Source of the DNA: Malaya genurostris
Taxonomy: Eukaryota > Arthropoda > Insecta > Diptera > Culicidae
Direction: 5' to 3'
NCBI RefSeq assembly: GCF_030247185.1
Contig: NC_080571.1
Coordinates: 674,001-738,000 of the forward strand
DNA: 64,000 nucleotides
Position numbers and translations under genes: made by a program. The notes under the pieces are model-generated. The model was not told where the DNA came from and ran no database searches. It saw only the letters and a list, made by a program, of their open reading frames with translations. This document shows, piece by piece, positions 11,151 through 20,801 of this stretch. The first letter of the stretch is position 1. Each line of letters opens with the position of its first letter.

Positions 11151-14100
11151 CTAAAATTATATTTGTATTTTCCATGTTACGGATTCAACTACCTAGCTAG
11201 GATGACAGCTGACGAGAGCCTGAAGAACGTTCGATTTGACAAAATGTTAATTTTCTGAAGTGCTTTTCAACGAGTGTACCGGGAAAAATAATGATCCCAT
11301 TGAAACTTGTTTATTTTTATCACTATTACTAATCGCATACCTCATCTGTCCCAAACACTCTAGATAATTAATGTGCCTCACTAATTTCCAACTGATCTCT
11401 TCTAAATTGTTCCACCAAACAACCATTCAACATTTTATTAAACTGACTTGAATTTTAACTTAATTACCAAGCAACTGAACGTAGTGCCGTTTGTTTTTTG
11501 TTGGCATTTCATGCAAGTAGGTCATACGAAACTATTCGACGAAGCACCATTAGATTTTGTCGCAGTTTCAATAAACATTATTCAAAGTTTTACCCTACCT
11601 TGGCCCGCCAGTCTGGACTTTTTCCGCACTGTTTATGGCATCTATCGGTGCTTTGGGCTGCCAACCCTCCCTCGGTGTGTAGTATTTAGTATTACGGTTA
11701 GCATGGCCTACTGCTGTGTGGGCGATCTGCTACCACGCTGTGCTAATAGAATCAGTGGAACGACTGTGGCCCGATGATGTTGCGGCTCCACGGTAAGGCC
11801 TACTGTGATGATGGCTTCATGAAATCGTTCCGACAAATTTATTATTTTGCTTGGCTGAACAGGAGCAAATCTGCGGATTTCATTAACCATTCGAAGGATT
11901 CAATTGGCATCGAGAGTAGGAGGACACTGTCGTGAATGTATAGAATTGTATCGGTACTGTCATTTTGTAGCGGATGGCACCATTCATCCGCTAAGGTTAT
12001 GGTTCAATATTGTGCCCGACAGTGGAATTCCGAAGAACATAATTTATTGTCATTATCCATTTGGAGAAACGATTTTTGGTTCACCTATTGGATGAGATTC
12101 AGTGGTTCAACTTGAATCCTGTTTCCGTTCTATAAATATATAAGTAAAGCCGTAGTAAAGCTTATTTTTTTATTAATATCATTTTTCTCACAAAATCCAT
12201 GAAAAGCAACCGTCTAGTAGACGTGAAAACTCCATCAAATTGAATTTAGTGGATTTTCTACTTGCAGTGCAGCTACCATGGCAAATGATAACGATAAAGT
12301 ACGACTCACACGATCAGTCAACTTTCGACAACGGCACGCTGAACCGCTTCTTCCGATTAGTTTGATACCTCCTGTATCGGATTGTTTATGCCGATGACGG
12401 TCGCCTGTCGGAACGTGTGCGTCGCACCTAAACTATACCATCCTCTCGGTCTTAGCATGCTATGCCGACATGGCCTGATTGATCCAGCAAAGTCTGTTGC
12501 AGAAAATATGCAGGATAGCCTGCTGAGATGACTTGAAAGTTGTTACGTACACGCTATGGAAGTGATTTCACTTTAATGTTTGTTTTGTAAAATATTTTTT
12601 ATGCACTACTTGACGTATTGATAGAATGGCTGCTGGGCACGTGAAGGGGAACGAAATGAAGGAAACTCAGGATGGCATTTTACTGTGTTTTTATGCGAGT
12701 TTATGAAAAGGATTTCCATAAAACTTTAGGTTTGTTATCAAAAGTTAAATTATAAAGTGATCGGATTCTTAACTTTAGATATGAGTGAGTTTAGAAAAAC
12801 CAATTGAAAAGTTTTTTTATTAACATGATTCCGCAGTGAACAGAATATAATAGGAAAAGTTAATCGTCGCCATGTGCGGAAACAACACCCATACACAAGT
12901 GACACACTGCTAAGAACTGTTTTTCAATTACAATTGTCGCCTTCTAGCATTTCTGTATCATGACTCCTTCACAGCCAACGTCACTCTGAGCTAGAGATGG
13001 TCATGTTAAGTTTTTATTATTAAATCAAAGTTCGGAAATAAATTGGCTCTGTTAATTGAAAATCGTTTCACTCGAGTGAGCTTGATTTATGCGTCCTTGG
13101 CGAAATCGGATTCAGGAAAATAAAATTCGATCGTCCCAAATTTGCAATGAAAAGCAAACGAGATAAGCTTTTGGGGTTGCAGATTTCACAACGGCGATGA
13201 AATTATGCAAACACGAGTTACTGCACCAACCGCAACGAGTTGAGTTGTTTAAGTAAAGCAGGATTTAAAGTTTTGTCAACCTTTTTTCTTTTCTCTGGCG
13301 TAACATTTTAACTTAAACTTGTCTTCTTCATATCTATTATCATCAGTCAAATTAATATGCTTCTTTTACAAACCACCCGTATCTAGAATATTCATAAAAC
13401 TTCAAGACGTGTTGATGGAACATAGTCTAGGTTGGCGTGATGAGTAACTCAATCGCTTTTAATGCAATTGAAACTACAAAAATATTGAAATTTAATTGTA
13501 ACGGAATTTTACGATCTCGTTAATCCTATTCAAATGATATACAAAACTCGGCCTTCCGAGTCTCGGTTCGAAAGTCGGTTTTTACGGAGATTGCATATTC
13601 TCTTTATATATGAAAGGTAAAACCAGTTACGTCATTTAATCCATCATATCTCCAAAGCCCGAAGCGATAACCATTAGATCTTCGATACGCATTAGATTTC
13701 CTTTGAATAACCAAAATCAGTGGTAAACCAGTAGAATTGTCTATTCGTTTCGTTCGAGACGTCAGAAAAGACAGCGGCTCAAATTCAAGTAGAAGATCAT
13801 TACTAAGCAGCTCAACTTAAACTGTTCTGCATTTGACGAGTCGAAGACGAAACGTAGATGTAGCTTATAATATCGTGTTAAAATAAATATTGCAGAACAA
13901 TGAAGACGTAAATATTTTTCTAGTTCTAAAAAAATTATTGAAAGTTTTTTCCAGTGTGACTTGTTTAGATTGTCCACTTAATTTCCTGCAACTTTATCAC
14001 TTTCTTTAACTTGATGCTTGAATCTCAAAAACGGCGCTATTTTCATAAATACATTTATTTCATAGTGAAATAGTTCGCTGTAGCATCCACCATATAGAGT

Positions 14101-14154
14101 ACTTTGAACCTAATATATTTTGAATACAGTCACAACGGTTAGTATATAAAAAAC
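11151..14154. other. no gene confirmed; possible old coding or TE debris
   Basis: The 11.45-12.1 and 12.28-12.5 kb patches are less AT-rich and contain short open frames on the plus strand, such as a run through MLRLHGKAYCDDGFMKSF near 11780. I could not tie them to a family or to splice sites. Upstream exons of the 11-kb candidate may lie here. Confidence 0.3.
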
Positions 14155-15175
14155 CTTTTTTAATCCACCTAGTGGTGTAATAATGCCTTTCTCATATTAC
14201 TTATGTTTTTAATAACTAGAAGATTCTGTCAAGATTTTCCTTTTCAAACTTGAATGAAATCATATAATTTCCTTGATGTAAATTACCACCACCATTTCAA
14301 TTTGTAAACAATTATGTCAAGTTAATATAGATTTAAATGTGCAACCCTGCCCGCTACACAAAACTGAACTAAGCAGGCTGTGTGCTAGGCGGTTGTTTTT
14401 TATCTTTTTCTTCCGTACCAGCACGTACCGATGAAGTCGGATCTGGGTGAAATTGCACAGTATTTTTTAAGACACTAAGAGCTTTAATCTGAATCATGAT
14501 TTGTGAAAATCGGTTTAACGGTTGCTGAGAAATCGATGTGAGTTCCGGTTTTGAAGCTTTTCTTCACTATTATCGGTGCTTCCGGAAGCGGAAACCGAGG
14601 ACTACTAGTCCCAAAGTAGATTTATATATCCACTAACAAACAAATAACTAGATAGATTTAGCAATAAGTTTTATGGAAATGTGCATCTCGTTTCGCATTC
14701 GCTTGTGAAAAAATACTCATGAAACTGAAAATTTTCACTAATCGCTCTGTAATACCGAAACCGGAAGTCGGATCTGGATCAACTTTGCGGGAACTTTTCT
14801 AGAAATTTCAAGACCTTTTATTTGCATCTTAGTTTGTAAAAATCGGTTAAGAAATTTCCGAGAAAATTGAGTGCGCATTTTTTCATAGATTTGCACATAT
14901 TTCATTGTAATTCCGGAACCGGAAGACGAATAAAGATAAAATTCAATGGCGATTTATGGAACCATAAGACCTTTCGTTTGAATCTAAGTTTGTGAAAATC
15001 GGTCACGCCGTCTCTGAGAAAAGTTCTTCAATTTTTTTGATGCACCCTTTAATTCCGGAACCGGAAGTCGGATCGGGAAAAAATTCAATAGCGATCTATG
15101 GGACCAAACTTATAACTATTTCAGGTTTGTATGTATCAGTACATCACTTTTATCCAAAGAAAGGTAGCTGGATAT
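14155..15175. repeat. abundant mosquito-type repeat D, copy 1
   Basis: The left end TAATCCACCTAGTGGTGTAA at 14161 is followed by ATGCCTTTCTCATATTAC. Inside are several spaced blocks of the type CCGGAACCGGAAGTCGGATC plus GTTTGTGAAAATCGGT, near 14.45, 14.76, 14.9 and 15.06 kb. The same layout is seen at 31.9-33.7 and 62.3-63.0 kb. The right inverted end is not preserved here. No protein is encoded. Confidence 0.7.
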
Positions 15176-15339
15176 AGGTTTAACTAATGGAAGAGGATGG
15201 AGGCAAACATAAAAAAAATAAAAACATGAAACTTCAATGGTACTAATGAAATGATAAAGAAGTTTCAAGTATGACATGCAAGAAAGTCGCGAACTGGGGC
15301 ATTGGATAGTCTACCCTGAACCATGCCTTTGTCGATAAT

Positions 15340-16015
15340 TTAGAGAAAATTGAGTGCATCCATCAACACAGATCATCCTCATCCCAAGCAGTTGCCTTTT
15401 GCCGAGACGCGCTATAGTATTCATTGAAAGCAACCAGTAGCTCATAATTTTCATCCTGAAGAACACCACCTTTGGCTAAAATATCGGCTCTTTCATTACC
15501 TGGAATGGAGCCAAGAGCCGGGATCTAGACTATAGTGAGTTGATAATTCTCGATGAACATTAGAAAAGGTCTTACTTTCTCTTTCAATTATTATGGCAAA
15601 TTCCAGTAATTTCCAAAAACTTCTACAGTGCATATCGAAAGTTGATGGTTTTTGAGATAATCCTATGTGAAGTGTTAGATGGAAAGATTGCTGAATGGAC
15701 CGTAATACTCGAAAAAGAAAGTAAACAAAGAGAAACTGTCATTTGCACTTAGGACCTTTTCTCGTGTTTGTCTTCAATTGTTAATCAATATGTCGTTCAG
15801 GTACTGTTTTACTTTACCCAAACACGTTTCATTCTTTTTAGCCATGTTTTATCGAATAAATTCAATTTCGCTCAGACTATCTGTAAAGAGGAAATAATGG
15901 TGCAGAGATAATGTGACGATTACACTCAAGCTGTAATGAACTGCTTCTAACTCTGCTATATAAACAGATGCAGGTTCTTGAAGCCTAAATGAGGCCGAAA
16001 CATTATTGTTGAACA
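15340..16015 (-). pseudogene. retrotransposon RNase H domain remnant (I/LOA-like)
   Basis: Read on the minus strand, 16010-15849 gives AELEAVHYSLSVI and FTDSLSEIEFIR, the first half of a LINE-encoded RNase H. 15530-15365 gives IPALGSIPGNERADILAKGG, its C-terminal motif. A stop stands where the usual Trp of VWIPGH would be, and frames change between the halves, so it is dead. RNase H downstream of RT is typical of the I superfamily (I, LOA, R1 relatives). A mariner end lies immediately upstream at 16018. Confidence 0.7.
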
Positions 16016-16017
16016 TA

Positions 16018-16157
16018 ACAGTTCGGCTGAAAAGTTCGTATCGTTTAATAGAAACACACATTTTTTTGCCAAAATTCGTTTTTTATTATTCAACGTAATT
16101 GCCATCAGAGGCGATACAGCGATTATAGCGATCTTCCAACTTTTCGATACCATTTTG
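16018..16157 (-). mobile_element. mariner 3'-end fragment
   Basis: TA at 16016-16017 precedes ACAGTTCGGCTGAAAAGTTC, the 3' inverted repeat of the irritans-type mariner in this window. The reverse complement of the last coding bases follows, including the segment for NGIEKLEDRYNRCIASDGNYVE. Homology stops at about 16157, inside the codons for SYYKNG, where repeat B begins. About 140 bp remain. Confidence 0.8.
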
Positions 16158-16500
16158 TCGGGAATACGACTTACTTTACTATGGGGTGCCTTTTCAAAAT
16201 TAGCCATATGGAAGAATGGGCAGAACTTAATCGTGAATATCTCGACTTGTATTAATGGTAGCAACATAATTCTTTTACCATTTCATCAAGAATATGACCA
16301 GGAATTTAGGATAATATTTTTAACAGTGTGAGATAACCACAAATAACTCAAAAATTTAGTTTTCTCAAAATTTTAAAAAAACGCGGAAAACTCTTTACTT
16401 TCGCTTGGGTTTTTCGCGCAAGGACGACGATTTCGAGGTAGTCAGGCACATATCTTCAACTGAATGCGTATAAAAGGGGAACCGTGGTGAAAATCGATCA
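16156..16500. repeat. dispersed repeat B, copy 2, with TATA-like motif
   Basis: Starts TTGTCGGGAATACGACTTAC and matches the 8.2-kb copy through GAGATAACCACAAATAACTC. Near its right side, GTATAAAAGGGGAACCG (about 16468) looks like a TATA box some 30 bases before TTTCTTTTCGTGCGTTCG. Whether it drives anything is unknown. The next open frame at 16510 has no recognisable domain. Confidence 0.5.
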
Positions 16501-16619
16501 TTTCTTTTCGTGCGTTCGATGGTAGCAGACGTCGTGGGAATTAAACCTTCAGCCAGCAGCGACGGAGAGAGCACCTTCTGCGTGGTTAAAATCTCAAACG
16601 CTCAGGTCGCAACTCTCAT

Positions 16620-16990
16620 TTGCTTTTCGGTAGTCGTAACGAGGTTTAGAATTCAGAGCCTGCGTGCTGAAACTGGATTCTGGAACTGTATTCCGGAACT
16701 AATTTGAGTTTCGAAATTGCAGTTCTAGAATTGAAACTGGATTCTGAGTCTGTTATTGGTTCTAAATTTAGTTCTTGAACTCAGGATCCAGTTCTTTATT
16801 CCAGACTTCTTCTACTCGGTTCTTTTTAGAACCATATTAATACTCCTAAAGAATTATGCGGAAACTTACTTTACTGTACTCTATAAAACCCATTCTGGTA
16901 GTCATGGCGAAAAATCGTCTTCAAGTTTCAGAGCTTAGTTCTGGAATATGGGTTTAGAATTCAGAGTCTGCGTGCTGAACTAACTCAACT
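16620..16990. repeat. degenerate GAATTC/TTCTGGAACT satellite, copy 1
   Basis: The sequence is a loose array of words such as TTTAGAATTCAGAG, CTGCGTGCTGAAACT, GGATTCTGGAACT and AGTTCTAGAATTGAAACT. It follows repeat B directly, and the same pairing is found at 53.4-55.5 kb. Units are too diverged to fix a period by eye. Confidence 0.5.
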
Positions 16991-17206
16991 CGTCACTCTT
17001 CATCACGAACGCTTTCATAAAAAGTTCTTTTCAGAGCCACCATTTACTGCTTATTCCATAATATTTAATTGCGTTTCAGAATGTTTAATATAACTAATTT
17101 GTAATTTAGTCTAGGCGCATCGTTTAAATTTCTAGTAATGAAAGAGGAGAAAGTTGCACATTTCAAACAATCGATCAACTACCAATTCGAATTCGGAAGC
17201 ATAAAT

Positions 17207-18397
17207 AAAGCGTGTCATCAGTTCGGTTTTACATCTTCTCCAAGTCAGTCGATAAAACAAAACCGCTTACGTTGGAAACGGAAGAAACCAAGTACAGTAT
17301 TGTGTAGTGAACAATAGAACGACCTAAAAATGAGTGAACCAAACGAACAAAAGCTACCGCCGACACGAAAGAATACAATTATTGTTGATTTCAAGGAGTG
17401 CAAAATTCGACCTTCGATACGAGAACTTGAAGGTTTGCTTAAGGAGCAAATGCAGCTGGACATTAAACGTGTGCATTTACTTCAATGCAATAAGACGAAT
17501 AATGTTGTCTACATCCAGTTTTATAAAGAGTTGGATGCAATTCAATTCGCAAAAGACAATAACAATGTGCACTATGTGGAACACGAGAACATTAGGTACA
17601 ACATTCCAGTATATATGGATGATAGTGCTATAGAAGTGCGTGTGCATGATCTTCACTCGAGCGTCACCGATTATTATATTCGCAAAACTATGTCCCAATA
17701 CGGAGAGATTCTCTCTATCGAAAAAGAAAAGTGGAAGAATTTTTTCCCCGGTGTTCTAAATGGCGTACGTGTATTACGCATACACTTGAAGAAGCCTATA
17801 CCTTCTTATGTGATTTTCGGTCAAGATACAAGAATTCCGTGCAAATCACTTGTTACCTATGACAATCAGATGGCCACATGTCAGTATTATCAAAAAGCTG
17901 TTCACTACGGTAAGCCATGTGATAAACTGGACAAGGAGACAACTACACCAAAGGACAACAGTGCTTCCGTCACACCAACCCAAAGCAATCCCAGTACACC
18001 TGTGACAGTCACCAACAACAGTGAAGCATCCACTTCAACGAAACCATCCAACGTATCCCCTATAGAACAAAGTGCATTAACTGCAGTGAACAACTTACCA
18101 TCCAACCAACCAGCAACTGCAACCAATGTACAACAAGGCTCATCTCCAGCAACTAGCAATGAAACCAACAACAATACCATCGATGTGGCAATGGATGACG
18201 AGACGAACCACGAACGAAGTGCCCCTCAATCCTCGCAGGAGGGAAATGGAAGCTCCTCTCCCCCTAGAAAAAGGGTGACAACGAGATCCAACTCAAAAAT
18301 AAAAATTTATTTAAAAAATCGGCTCAATCGGCCACGTAAAGCTTGTACGCATATAGGCCTGAATAAAACTATCTTTTAAATAAAAAAAGCGTGTCAT
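17207..18397 (+). mobile_element. ORF1-only non-LTR retroelement with target duplication
   Basis: The 12-mer AAAGCGTGTCAT stands at 17207-17218 and again at 18386-18397. Between them lie a 5' leader starting CAGTTCGGTTTTACATC at 17219, one open ORF1 and a short 3' end with AATAAA (18362) running into TTTTAAATAAAAAAA. So the copy seems complete at both ends and bounded by a duplication, but ORF2 (endonuclease and RT) is absent. It looks like the retroposed product of an internally deleted element that was mobilised in trans by a full-length relative. Confidence 0.7.
17330..18379 (+). CDS. retrotransposon ORF1 (gag-like nucleic-acid-binding protein)
   Basis: A single 349-residue frame starting at the first ATG after a 111-bp leader. 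Residues 15-160 look like two RRM-like folds, by the spacing of IIVDF, VVYIQFY, IEVRVHDL and VRVLRIHL. The motif IPSYVIFGQ, residues 158-165, is common before the knuckle in ORF1 of I-superfamily LINEs. One CCHC knuckle follows: Cys184, then Tyr187 in place of the second Cys, His192 and Cys197. Residues 200-300 are Ser/Thr/Asn/Pro-rich and the tail is basic. Such proteins coat LINE RNA. No RT frame follows; the element ends 8 bases after the stop. Loss of one knuckle Cys probably weakens RNA binding. Confidence 0.75.
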   Translation: MSEPNEQKLPPTRKNTIIVDFKECKIRPSIRELEGLLKEQMQLDIKRVHLLQCNKTNNVVYIQFYKELDAIQFAKDNNNVHYVEHENIRYNIPVYMDDSAIEVRVHDLHSSVTDYYIRKTMSQYGEILSIEKEKWKNFFPGVLNGVRVLRIHLKKPIPSYVIFGQDTRIPCKSLVTYDNQMATCQYYQKAVHYGKPCDKLDKETTTPKDNSASVTPTQSNPSTPVTVTNNSEASTSTKPSNVSPIEQSALTAVNNLPSNQPATATNVQQGSSPATSNETNNNTIDVAMDDETNHERSAPQSSQEGNGSSSPPRKRVTTRSNSKIKIYLKNRLNRPRKACTHIGLNKTIF

Positions 18398-18434
18398 ATT
18401 CGTATTCACGATATCCAGTTATGTCTCTGACATT
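18396..18434 (+). repeat. 39-bp repeat C, copy 2
   Basis: ATTCGTATTCACGATATCCA followed by GTTATGTCTCTGACATTAC matches 9378-9416. It lies between the right duplication of the ORF1-only element and the truncated end of the 18-20-kb mariner, so it belonged to the older sequence into which the ORF1-only element inserted. Confidence 0.5.
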
Positions 18435-18451
18435 ACACACCCGTACTTTTT

Positions 18452-20615
18452 TGTAGTACGATTTATCCTTTGTCTCAAAATAGGCCTCAGTTTCAGCGAT
18501 TACCTCTTCATTGCTTCTAAATTTTTTACCAGCGAGCATTCTCTTGAGGTCTGAGAACAGGAAAAAGTCACTGGGGGCCAAATCTGGAGAATACGGTGGA
18601 TGAGGGAGCAATTCGAAGCCCAATTCGTTCAATTTCAGCATGGTTTTCATCGACTTGTGACACGGTGCATTGTCTTGAGCTTGAGCTTGAGCGACCACCC
18701 CTGGTTGCTACTCCGTTACTGATCGGGATTAGCTGAAATTGTACAGGGAGTTCCTAGATGATCCGACCTGGGACTGGTAAATCATCCTTCAATGTACATC
18801 TTCTGGTAATCCCAGAAATCATTGATCAGTACCGGCGCCGGCCAGGCCCGAACGTAAATCGTCTAAGGAATGGGAAGGGATGTTAGTCCAACACTTGTTG
18901 TTACTAGAAGCCGTATATACTACTGCGCACTCCACAAGTGTCACGGGAGAAGGATATTTGTTAGTAAAAATTTCAGTATTGGTTTCGCGCGCGACTCAGT
19001 ATGTTCCGGTTTCAAGATGCTCGGATGCACCACTAAACTCACTGACTTCCCGAGTGAACGTTTCAACAATATCCTATATTGAAGTCCCGGGAAGTCTTGA
19101 TTCACAGATCTTATTCGAGGAAACTAAAGAAAAATTTGCAATACTATCGCGCAAAGAATAAAATCTTCCCTATTTTTTTTAAATGAAATTACGTGATACA
19201 AAATAAACGAGTGAATAGGATTTAGACAAAATAGTTGATTCATTGCATTGACATATTCTAAACAGTTGTTATAAAATCATTTTATATCACCAAATAAAGG
19301 TAAAAAGATTTCACGCGCGTTTTTATTATTTAAGTTTTATTATTTTAATAATTTAATAAAATTATTAATTGGTTATATTGGTTGATCTGGGCAGCCGGCT
19401 ACCGAGAAAAATATTAATTTTTTGTTTGAAATATTAATATCAAGTGTATTCAATATACCGATATATGTTATCTCTGTTATTAACTTTGTAATATCAACGG
19501 ATTTGCGCAATAGTTATCAATTCAATTTATAATCCTGAAAGACAATCAATAACATGGAAGAAGAAAACATTCCAAATAAAACTAGACAGAAATTGATAAA
19601 TTGAAACGAACGAAGCTAGACGGAAATTGATAGATCGAATGAAGAGATAATTTAGTAAAATAGAGTAATCAGAAGTGAAACATTGAAAATTTCTGATAAC
19701 TGAAAGGGAAAAGAAACTCCAGCAATTGTCGCCTTTTACGACATGGAAGCAGGAACCCAGTGGATCTATTCTTGGTTCATTTTTTTCCGCTGGATTCCAC
19801 ACGGCATCTAGGCTGGTACTGTCCGGAGAGAGCTAATAGGTACTATCAATCTCCTAGTGGATCCCAGCCCCTGACACGGCGCATTGTCTTGATGAAACAA
19901 AACTTTTTTCTTCTTCAAATGAGGCCGTTTTTTGAAATTTCGTCCTTCAAACGCTCTAATAACGCTATATAATAGTCACTGTTGATGGTTTTTCCCTTTT
20001 CAAGGTAGTCGATGAAAATCAACCATGCGAATCCCAAAATACAGACGCCATAACCTTACCGGCCGATTGTTGAGTCTTTCCACGCTTTGGGTTCGGTTCA
20101 TCGCGTGCAGTCTACTCAGCTGACTGTCGATTGGACTCCGGAGTGAAGTGATGGAGCCATGTTTCGTCCATTGTTATTTATCGACGAAAAAAATCGGTTT
20201 TATTTCGATATAACAGCTCCAAACACTGCTCAGAATCATCAATTCGTTGTTGTTTTTGATCGATTGTGAGCTCACGCGGCACCCATTTTGCACAAAGCTT
20301 TCTCATATCCAAATATTCGTGAATAATATGTCCAACACGTTCCTTTGATATCTTTAGGGTGTCAGCTATCTCGATCAACTTCACTTTACGGTCATTGAAA
20401 ATCATTTTGTGGATTTTTTTTCACGTTTTCATCGGTAACAGCCTTGGACGTCCACTGCGTTCATCGTCTTCGGTGCTCATATGACCAGTACGAAATTTTG
20501 CAAACCACTTACGAATTGTTGCTTCGCCTGGTGCAGAGTCTGGATAACACTCATCAAGCCATTTTTTGGTATCGGCGGCACTTTTTTTTATCGAAAAGTA
20601 GTGTTTCATCAACAT
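18452..20615 (-). pseudogene. mariner transposase pseudogene (split)
   Basis: N-terminal pieces lie at 20615-20421 (helix-turn-helix part through RTGHMSTEDDERSGR) and 20405-20178 (FNDRKVKLIEIADTLKISKE and on). The catalytic middle is at about 20170-19873 and the C-terminal part at 18660-18452 with SPDLAPSDFFLFSDLKRML. Frameshifts near 20415 and the large insertion destroy it. Parts of the first Asp motif region (TMDETW at about 20170) remain legible. Confidence 0.8.
18679..19871 (-). mobile_element. 1.19-kb insertion with 21-bp target duplication
   Basis: The 21-bp target TGACACGGTGCATTGTCTTG plus A stands at 18658-18678 and again, with one change, at 19872-19892. On the minus strand the insert begins GGGGCTGGGATCCACTAGG at 19871 and ends in a (CTCAAG)-type tandem tail next to the left duplication. 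Long duplication and simple tail point to target-primed retrotransposition. The segment TTCCATGTCGTAAAAGGCGA at its 5' side recurs at 24.3-24.4 kb. No RT frame is readable, so this may be a non-autonomous or internally deleted element. I do not know the family. Confidence 0.65.
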
Positions 20616-20801
20616 TCCATTTTTTTCACAATAACAAAAGTAGCTTCACTCAAAATGCAATATCTCACAAACTAATAATCAGACAGCTGTCAAATTTATA
20701 CACGTATCTTTTGAAGGTTGGTACTAACTGAAAATGGTATGGATTTAATTCTAGTGGCGCCCACTCATAGAAACGATACGAACTTTTCAACCGATCTGTT
20801 A

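Larger units (their letters stand above)
18451..20799 (-). mobile_element. irritans-type mariner, 3'-truncated and split
   Basis: The 5' inverted repeat at 20799 (reverse complement ACAGATCGGTTGAAAAGTTC) is followed by TA at 20800-20801. The body runs down to about 18451, where the last roughly 140 bp and the 3' inverted repeat are lost. A 1.19-kb insertion (18679-19871) splits it inside the codons for HQDNAPC. Without the insertion and its duplication, about 1.13 kb of mariner remains. It has the longer form of the segment AGKKFRSNEEVIAETEA, as in the 25-kb copy. Confidence 0.85.
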
